39,066 bases of DNA from Candidatus Blautia faecipullorum (lineage in GTDB: Bacteria > Bacillota > Clostridia > Lachnospirales > Lachnospiraceae), in the NCBI GenBank assembly GCA_019115125.1, contig DXEG01000054.1:1-39066 (forward strand), given 5' to 3'. The translations under genes and the position numbers were made by a program. Below are positions 34,149 to 39,066 of this stretch, piece after piece. Under the pieces are notes generated by a model. That model did not search any database. It was not told the origin of the DNA and was given only the letters and a program-made list of their open reading frames with translations. How positions within the stretch are numbered: position 1 is the stretch's first letter; each line of letters opens with the position of its first letter.

Positions 34149-35498
34149 TTATTCAACGGCCATATCTTCTTCCAATGCCATGTCTTCTTCTAACGCCATA
34201 TCTTCCTCCAGCGGCATCTCATCGCTTCCCGCATCTACATAATCGTCCGCGGTATCGCCTTCCATTCCTGTGTCGTAAGCCTCGTCCTCTGTATAAGCGT
34301 CCTCGTTTTCCGCCAGCGTATCGCCTCCGCCTACTTTTTCATCAATGACAGCGTTATCCACGATAAATTTCTCTACTCTCAGAAGAGCCAGGGATTCATT
34401 TACCTCCTGCTGCCCGTAAAATTCTATCAGCTCGTTAATATCGGCCACGCCGTACTGCTGAACAAGACTTCCCTGGAGTTCCTGAGTCTCCTGATCCTCA
34501 AGGCTCAGATTCTCCTGATCCATGATTCCCTGAACGATCAGATTCTGCTGCACCTTGGCTTCTGCGTAACGGGTACATTCCTCTTCGTATTCTTCCTCTG
34601 TAATACCCTGAGATTCCAGGAAGGCGTTCATATCCATTCCGGCTTCCTCAATATACGCTTCATTGAGCTCCTTGTAGGCCTGCACCGCGGCTTCCAGATC
34701 TTCCTTTGGATATTCCATCACCTCGGACGTATCCACAACCATGGTCCACGCGCTGTCGTACAGATCGATCCTGGCCAGCTCATCGGCATTCTGTTCAAGC
34801 TGCGTCCGTACAAGCTGCCGGTATTCGTCTACTGTCTTGACCTCTGTGTTGGCCGCCACCCAGTCGTCGGTCAGCTCCGGCGATCTCGTGAATTTCTGGA
34901 GCGTCACCTCATAAACAGCCGTCTGTCCGGCCACATTGTCGTCATAATAATCTGACGGGAAAGTAATATTCAGCTCTCTTGTCTCTCCCTTTTTCATTCC
35001 CGTAAGGCCCTCGTCGAAGCCTTCCGCCAGACCGCTCTCTCCCACGACAAACTCGTAGTCTTCCTCTGCGCTGCCCTCAAAGCTCTCTCCGTTTATGGTC
35101 GCCGTGAAATTCACCGTCGCCGTATCTCCCTGAGCCAGAGTCCCGTCCTTTACTTCCTGGCTGCTGTCCTGAAGCTGATAGCTGATCTCCAGCTCCACGT
35201 CGTCATCAGAAACCGGCTGCACAACATTATCCAGCGTCAGGCCCTTGTACTCTCCGATCGTAACATATTCGGAGACATCTTTTACAGATACCAGGCGGGT
35301 TCCCTCTGACTGCTTTTCCGCGTCTCCGGAGTTTTCCTCTGTATCCTCCGCTCCGCCTCCGGCTTCCGCCTCTTCATCCTGGGCGCTATTATCAGCAGCG
35401 TCTGTCTGAGAGGAGGCTGTACCGTTTTCATTGCCGCATGCCGCGGCGCTCAGTGCCAGACACATAACCAGCATCGCTAAAACTACCTTTTTCTTCAT
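34149..35498 (-). CDS. Trigger-factor-like lipoprotein peptidyl-prolyl isomerase
   Basis: A 449-residue lipoprotein. It has signal peptide MKKKVVLAMLVMCLALSAAAC with the lipobox Cys at 21, then an acidic linker to about residue 65. A trigger-factor-like FKBP domain follows (about 110-205: GDTATVNFTATINGESFEG, FVVGESGLAEGFDEGLTGM), then the helical trigger-factor C-terminal chaperone domain (about 215-385). The ribosome-binding N-terminal domain of true trigger factor is missing and replaced by the lipid anchor, so it should act on exported proteins. The C-terminus ends in three 7-residue repeats (LEEDMA.). It is a second extracytoplasmic foldase in this window, unrelated in fold to the one at 18763-20088. 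Confidence 0.85.
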   Translation of the reverse strand: MKKKVVLAMLVMCLALSAAACGNENGTASSQTDAADNSAQDEEAEAGGGAEDTEENSGDAEKQSEGTRLVSVKDVSEYVTIGEYKGLTLDNVVQPVSDDDVELEISYQLQDSSQEVKDGTLAQGDTATVNFTATINGESFEGSAEEDYEFVVGESGLAEGFDEGLTGMKKGETRELNITFPSDYYDDNVAGQTAVYEVTLQKFTRSPELTDDWVAANTEVKTVDEYRQLVRTQLEQNADELARIDLYDSAWTMVVDTSEVMEYPKEDLEAAVQAYKELNEAYIEEAGMDMNAFLESQGITEEEYEEECTRYAEAKVQQNLIVQGIMDQENLSLEDQETQELQGSLVQQYGVADINELIEFYGQQEVNESLALLRVEKFIVDNAVIDEKVGGGDTLAENEDAYTEDEAYDTGMEGDTADDYVDAGSDEMPLEEDMALEEDMALEEDMAVE

Positions 35499-35618
35499 TC
35501 TTTACTCCCTTCTTTCATATCGCTGAAAATCGTTCCTGTTATTGGTTTTTGAATTTTATCTCTGTTTCCCGGATCAGGTCTCCCGGCCGCTCTCTTCCGC
35601 CGCAGCCTGATACAGGCG

Positions 35619-37178
35619 TCACATCTCCGGAACCGGAGTAGGTCTGGAAGAATCCCATACTTCGGACACATCAAAAAGATCGCTCAACATATCCGGGTTA
35701 TAATACATCCGGTAGCCGTCCAGGTTTCTTCTTCCCTGCCGGAGGTACTGATCCGTAATCTGTACAAAATACTGGCTGGAATCTACATTACAGTAATAAT
35801 TGTATCCTCTGCTCTTGAAATAGGCGAACTTCTCATTGTCCATGGAGTATCCTTCCCAGCCGCCGATGTCCGCTCCGAAAGCGAAAATGACCATATCGGT
35901 CTTTCCCAGTATAGGCGCCACATAGGCTTCCCACTTTTCGTTGTCTGTCTTCAGATCTTCAGCGGAGCGGTCGGTAGCGTTCATGTGTCCCCAGGTATGG
36001 CTGGCGAACTCCCAGCCGCTGGCCTTCATCGCCTCGGCCACCTTAGTGGCTTCCTCTACCTCTTTATCATAATCAAAATCCGGATGATTGTCCAGAAATG
36101 CTTTCTGGTCATCCTGAAGATTTTCTCCGGTCTTATAGGCGATATCCGTACGGTATCCAAGAACGCCGTTGTATCCGGTCATGGCCAGGATACCCTTCCT
36201 GCCATGATAGGAAAAATCCGGGTGATTGCTGATAAACTCATCCAGAAGCGGAACCATGTCGTAATTACCCACGGAAACGCTTCCGTCATCCTCGATATAT
36301 TCCGCCTTCACCTGCCCGTTCTCATCCAGGACCAGCCGGGAGGCGTAGCCGTCTCCATCCATATAATGATAATAGCTTACATCATCCTGAGAAAGCACAA
36401 AGGGGATCTTTCCCTCCGGAAGCAGGATCTTTCCCCGGCTCATAGTCCCGTCCTCATTGACAGTGGCCATATCATGGGGGCTGACCAGAACATATCCCTT
36501 GTCGTACATGGTCTGAATGATCTTATTGAACTCGCTGACCGTAGTCATCATCTGATTGTAGCCCTTCTCGTCAGAGTCTCCGTCAAAAGCCTTGGAGGTA
36601 TCGTAAATCAGAGTATGAAAAAACACATGGGTGATATTCTCCAGGGGATATTCTACCAAGGACTGCCTGGCCACCTGACATTTGGCTGCAAGATCCATAT
36701 AGTCCTTATTGGAGTCAAAATCCTCCTGTTCCTTCAAATAACGGATAGCGGCGTCATAGTTATACTGGGCGTACATGGTCTGCGCCTTCTGAAGAACCGC
36801 CTGGCCGTCCTCAGAGCCATCTTCTTCTGCCGGTGTCTCTTCTTCTGACGGAGTTTCTTCCTCTGACGCACCCTCTTCTTCTGACGGTGCTTCCTCCTCT
36901 GACGCCGGCTTTTCTTCTGCCGGTGCTTCCTCCTCTGACGCACCCTCTTCTTCTGACGAAGCTTCTTCCTCTGGCAGAGATTTTTCCTCCGCCACGGCCT
37001 CTTCTTTTGAGGATGCCGTACCTTCCTCTTTTTGTGCTTCTTCCTGTGAAAGACTGTCCGGCAGCGACGTTACCTCAGACGTTCCGCTCTGGTGCTCCCG
37101 GACAGACAGGAAACCGCCTCCGCCTGCTGCCAGAGACAGCGAAAGTATCAATGTCAGGACCATAGTCCTTCTTTTCAT
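35619..37178 (-). CDS. NodB-like polysaccharide deacetylase family protein with EEE-rich linker (paralog 2)
   Basis: A 519-residue exported protein. The N-terminal signal or anchor (MKRRTMVLTLILSLSLAAGG) is followed by an acidic linker (about 44-120) made of repeated Glu-Glu-Ala/Pro/Ser blocks. A short TPR-like helical segment (QKAQTMYAQYNYDAAIRYL) leads to a divergent NodB-type domain (about 200-500), where FVLSQDDVSYYHYMDGDGY stands in for TFDDGP and FASHTWGHMN for the His pair. A metal site D/H/H is therefore still possible, but the catalytic base is not evident. About 60% identical to the next gene upstream. It ends in SSRPTPVPEM. Substrate unknown. Confidence 0.75.
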   Translation of the reverse strand: MKRRTMVLTLILSLSLAAGGGGFLSVREHQSGTSEVTSLPDSLSQEEAQKEEGTASSKEEAVAEEKSLPEEEASSEEEGASEEEAPAEEKPASEEEAPSEEEGASEEETPSEEETPAEEDGSEDGQAVLQKAQTMYAQYNYDAAIRYLKEQEDFDSNKDYMDLAAKCQVARQSLVEYPLENITHVFFHTLIYDTSKAFDGDSDEKGYNQMMTTVSEFNKIIQTMYDKGYVLVSPHDMATVNEDGTMSRGKILLPEGKIPFVLSQDDVSYYHYMDGDGYASRLVLDENGQVKAEYIEDDGSVSVGNYDMVPLLDEFISNHPDFSYHGRKGILAMTGYNGVLGYRTDIAYKTGENLQDDQKAFLDNHPDFDYDKEVEEATKVAEAMKASGWEFASHTWGHMNATDRSAEDLKTDNEKWEAYVAPILGKTDMVIFAFGADIGGWEGYSMDNEKFAYFKSRGYNYYCNVDSSQYFVQITDQYLRQGRRNLDGYRMYYNPDMLSDLFDVSEVWDSSRPTPVPEM

Positions 37179-37232
37179 AGTAAATGTTCCCCTTTCTTAC
37201 GATTATTTCATATTCCCCTCAAATCAAAAATT

Positions 37233-37256
37233 GTAACAGCTCAGCATGCGCCATTC
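37233..37256 (-). repeat. Terminal fragment of the interspersed repeat
   Basis: The 24 bases starting GTAACAGCTCAGC and ending GCGCCATTC match the end of the larger repeat (reverse complement of about 18509-18532) at roughly 21 of 24 positions. The remainder of the element is absent. It sits in the 94-bp gap between the tandem deacetylase paralogs. Confidence 0.5.
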
Positions 37257-37272
37257 TCCTCTTCCGCGCGGA

Positions 37273-38784
37273 TCATCCCATAGGCGGCACCGGCGTAGGC
37301 CGGACAGGATCAAACACCGCGCCGGCGTCGAAGAGATCCTCCAGGAGCTCAGGATTATAGTACATCCGGTAGCCGTCCAGATTTCTTCTGCCCTGCCGGA
37401 AGTAGCGGTCGCGGATCTGCACAAAATATTTACTGGAATCCACATTACAGTAATAATTGTAGCCCACGCTTTTCAGATACTCGAACTTGTCTCCGGAATA
37501 GTCCTCATGGACGGTAAGATCCGTACCAAAGGCAAAAATGATGATATCCGTTCCTCCTATCAGGGGATCTACATTATCCTTAAATTTCTGCGTATCCGTC
37601 TGGAGATGATCCAGCCCGATCTGGCCCACGTTCTGATGTCCCCAGGTATGGCTCGCAAACAGCCAGCCCTGCGCTTTCATGGCCTCCGCCACCTTCTTCG
37701 CGCCTTCCCGCTCTGCTTCCAGGCTGAAATCCGGATGGCTGTCCAGCCATTCCACCTTGTCCGCGTCCAGATCATCCGGCCTGGTTTCATAGCTGATATC
37801 CGTCCTGTATCCGAGAATTCCGTTGTATCCGGTCAGGGCCACGATACCCTTGGCTCCCTTGTATGAAAAATCAGGATGCTGCTCCACAAAACGGTCGATC
37901 AGCGGAACCACATCATAATCTCCCACTGAAACAGTGCCGTCGTCCTCAATATATTCGTTGCGGATCTTGCCTTCCTCATCCACGATCAGCTTCGACGCGT
38001 ATCCGTCTCCATCCATATAATGATAGTAGCAGACATCGTCCTGGGAGAGCACAAAGGGAATCTTGCCCGGCGGCAGGAGAATCTCTCCCGGAGTCACCGT
38101 ACCGTCCTCACTGACAGAAGCCATGTCGTAAACGCTGACCATCACATAACCTTTTTCATACATTGTCTGGGTGATCTTATTGAATTCATCAATCGTGGTC
38201 ATCACCTGGTTATAGTCGGCTTCCTTATAATCTCCGTCAAAGGCCTTGGAAGGATCCTTGATCAGCGTATGATAAAAAACATGGGTAACCTCTTCCAAGG
38301 GCCAGGCTACGCATCCGGCCTTGGTTTCCTCATACCCCTTCACCGCTTCCTGAAGCTCCGCGTTATCCTGATAGCCGCCGCTCTCCTCCAGAAGCTTAAT
38401 GGCCGCGTCATAATCGTACTGCGCCGCCAGAAGATCTGCCTGGGCAAGGATGTCCGGCTCCGCGGAAGCCTCTTTTGCCGCCTGCCCCTTCTCACTCTCC
38501 TGTTCTTTCCCGGCCGCGGTCTCTTTTTGATCCCCGGATACGCTCCGGCCGCTGACAAATCCGGTGATCCCCCTTACGGCTCCCGCCGCCGCGGCCACCG
38601 TCATTACTGCCATGGCTCCCAGGATTATCAGCTTTTTTCGTTTTTCCCGCTGCTGTCTGCGGCGTTTTCTCTCTTCTCTCCGTCTCTGAAAATACTGATC
38701 TCTTTCCTGCTCTGTCATTTGCTCCAATTCTGTCCCGATATTATGAGAACTTTCCCGATTTCGTGTTTCTTTTTTCTTTTCCAT
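37273..38784 (-). CDS. NodB-like polysaccharide deacetylase family protein (paralog 1)
   Basis: A 503-residue membrane-anchored protein. A highly charged cytoplasmic start (QRRREERKRRRQQREKRKK) precedes one TM helix (about 52-75). A linker, a TPR-like LLAAQYDYDAAIKLLEE segment and a NodB-like domain follow (about 185-490), containing FVLSQDDVCYYHYMDGDGY and FASHTWGHQN. RQGRRNLDGYRMYYNPELL and the C-terminal RPTPVP are shared with the downstream paralog. It differs from that paralog mainly in the anchor and linker, so the catalytic block duplicated while the export part was replaced. The ribosome-binding site is AAGGAG before ATG 38784. It probably acts on a surface glycan; no substrate can be inferred. 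Confidence 0.77.
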   Translation of the reverse strand: MEKKKETRNRESSHNIGTELEQMTEQERDQYFQRRREERKRRRQQREKRKKLIILGAMAVMTVAAAAGAVRGITGFVSGRSVSGDQKETAAGKEQESEKGQAAKEASAEPDILAQADLLAAQYDYDAAIKLLEESGGYQDNAELQEAVKGYEETKAGCVAWPLEEVTHVFYHTLIKDPSKAFDGDYKEADYNQVMTTIDEFNKITQTMYEKGYVMVSVYDMASVSEDGTVTPGEILLPPGKIPFVLSQDDVCYYHYMDGDGYASKLIVDEEGKIRNEYIEDDGTVSVGDYDVVPLIDRFVEQHPDFSYKGAKGIVALTGYNGILGYRTDISYETRPDDLDADKVEWLDSHPDFSLEAEREGAKKVAEAMKAQGWLFASHTWGHQNVGQIGLDHLQTDTQKFKDNVDPLIGGTDIIIFAFGTDLTVHEDYSGDKFEYLKSVGYNYYCNVDSSKYFVQIRDRYFRQGRRNLDGYRMYYNPELLEDLFDAGAVFDPVRPTPVPPMG

Positions 38785-38908
38785 AGTAACTCCTTGAAAA
38801 ATTATTCTGTAATTTTTAATGTACCCATATTATTTTTATTTTTTCAGACTTTCCTTGTTTTTTTCGTTATTCTATTATAACTATTTAACCGACAAATTTC
38901 TACTGTTT

Positions 38909-38936
38909 TTGTCCTTCATTTGGCCTTCTTTATAAA
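38909..38936 (+). promoter_or_regulatory. Possible promoter for the gene at the right edge
   Basis: TTGTCC (38909-38914), a 16-nt spacer and TATAAA (38931-38936). The 258-bp region 38785-39042 is otherwise AT-rich and holds the hairpin described next. A minus-strand TATAAT (38879-38874) may serve the deacetylase gene. Confidence 0.4.
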
Positions 38937-38990
38937 CAGCAGTAAAGAATAAAAACTTTTCGCAATAAACTCCCATTTTTTATGCAGGAT

Positions 38991-39038
38991 TCCTCCTGTT
39001 GCGTTAAAATAAAAAAAGAAATTTTACGCACAGGAGGA
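38991..39038 (+). promoter_or_regulatory. Hairpin sequestering the Shine-Dalgarno of the edge gene
   Basis: TCCTCCTG (38991-38998), TGCG (39000-39003) and TAAAAT (39005-39010) pair with ATTTTA (39021-39026), CGCA (39027-39030) and CAGGAGGA (39031-39038). This gives 18 pairs with only two bulged Ts (38999, 39004) and a 10-nt A-rich loop. The entire AGGAGG (39032-39037) is inside the stem. This is the layout of a translational switch or thermometer, or a stabilising 5' hairpin. No U-tract follows, so it is not a terminator. Confidence 0.65.
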
Positions 39039-39042
39039 TATT

Positions 39043-39066
39043 TTGAAAAAACGGAATGAATGGGTG
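39043..39066 (+). CDS. Start of an unidentified gene, cut by window end
   Basis: TTG 39043 is followed by seven open codons (KKRNEWV) to the window end, with AGGAGG five bases upstream. The reading is too short to identify a product; the basic start could be a cytoplasmic tail or signal peptide. Support is the strong ribosome-binding site only. Confidence 0.5.

Noticed and set aside
38991..39038. Intrinsic terminator
   Set aside because: No U-tract after the stem, and the 3' arm contains the Shine-Dalgarno of the next gene.

Overview
The window looks like chromosomal DNA from a gut-type member of the Lachnospiraceae (Bacillota, Clostridia). This rests on gene content and style, since no rRNA or other marker gene is present. 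The signs are strong Gram-positive Shine-Dalgarno sequences (AGGAGG class), sigma-A promoters of the TTGACA-N17-TATAAT type, a DUF4317 protein, lipoprotein foldases, NodB-type deacetylases with acidic low-complexity tails, an arginine decarboxylase/carboxyspermidine polyamine operon, and secreted proteins built from PPC and Fn3 modules. The DNA is of medium G+C with housekeeping codon use throughout. The only mobile-element traces are a short transposase remnant and small structured repeats.

Layout. Positions 1-592 hold terminators and a decayed transposase fragment. 593-5642 (+) carries a MalY/PatB-type C-S lyase, a phosphoribosyltransferase-like protein with an altered PRPP loop, a large secreted PPC/Fn3 protein and a DUF4317 protein. 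5655-7547 (+) is a glycine-controlled unit: a consensus promoter, a tandem glycine riboswitch, two terminator hairpins and an AGCS alanine/glycine:sodium symporter. 7624-13994 (+) is a polyamine unit. It begins with a promoter and a roughly 410-nt highly structured, apparently non-coding leader or RNA that ends in an intrinsic terminator, followed by speA, speE, speB, carboxyspermidine dehydrogenase and carboxyspermidine decarboxylase. A convergent two-component system follows (14020-16111, -), then two secreted or membrane proteins (16321-18207, -).

18763-25122 (-) is the conserved pth-mfd-foldase neighbourhood, interrupted by an MNT/HEPN pair. 25186-27363 (-) holds two CobW/P47K-type GTPases; one has an exceptionally His/Cys-rich insert built from tandem repeats, the other a fused YcgQ-like C-terminal domain, and metal (zinc) handling is likely. 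27627-27860 is a small conserved-looking protein. 28027-31290 (-) is a glycogen/alpha-glucan operon (GH13 enzyme, then glgB) driven by a perfect-consensus promoter. 31500-38784 (-) is a cell-envelope block: three NodB-family deacetylases (two are tandem paralogs), nagA, and a trigger-factor-like lipoprotein foldase. At the right edge a new + strand gene begins, with its ribosome-binding site buried in an 18-bp stem.

The most unusual signals are: the structured RNA upstream of speA; a roughly 165-bp repeat present as two inverted copies 16.4 kb apart plus a terminal fragment elsewhere; speE beside carboxyspermidine genes with no speD; the His-rich CobW repeat; and the Shine-Dalgarno-sequestering hairpin at the right end.
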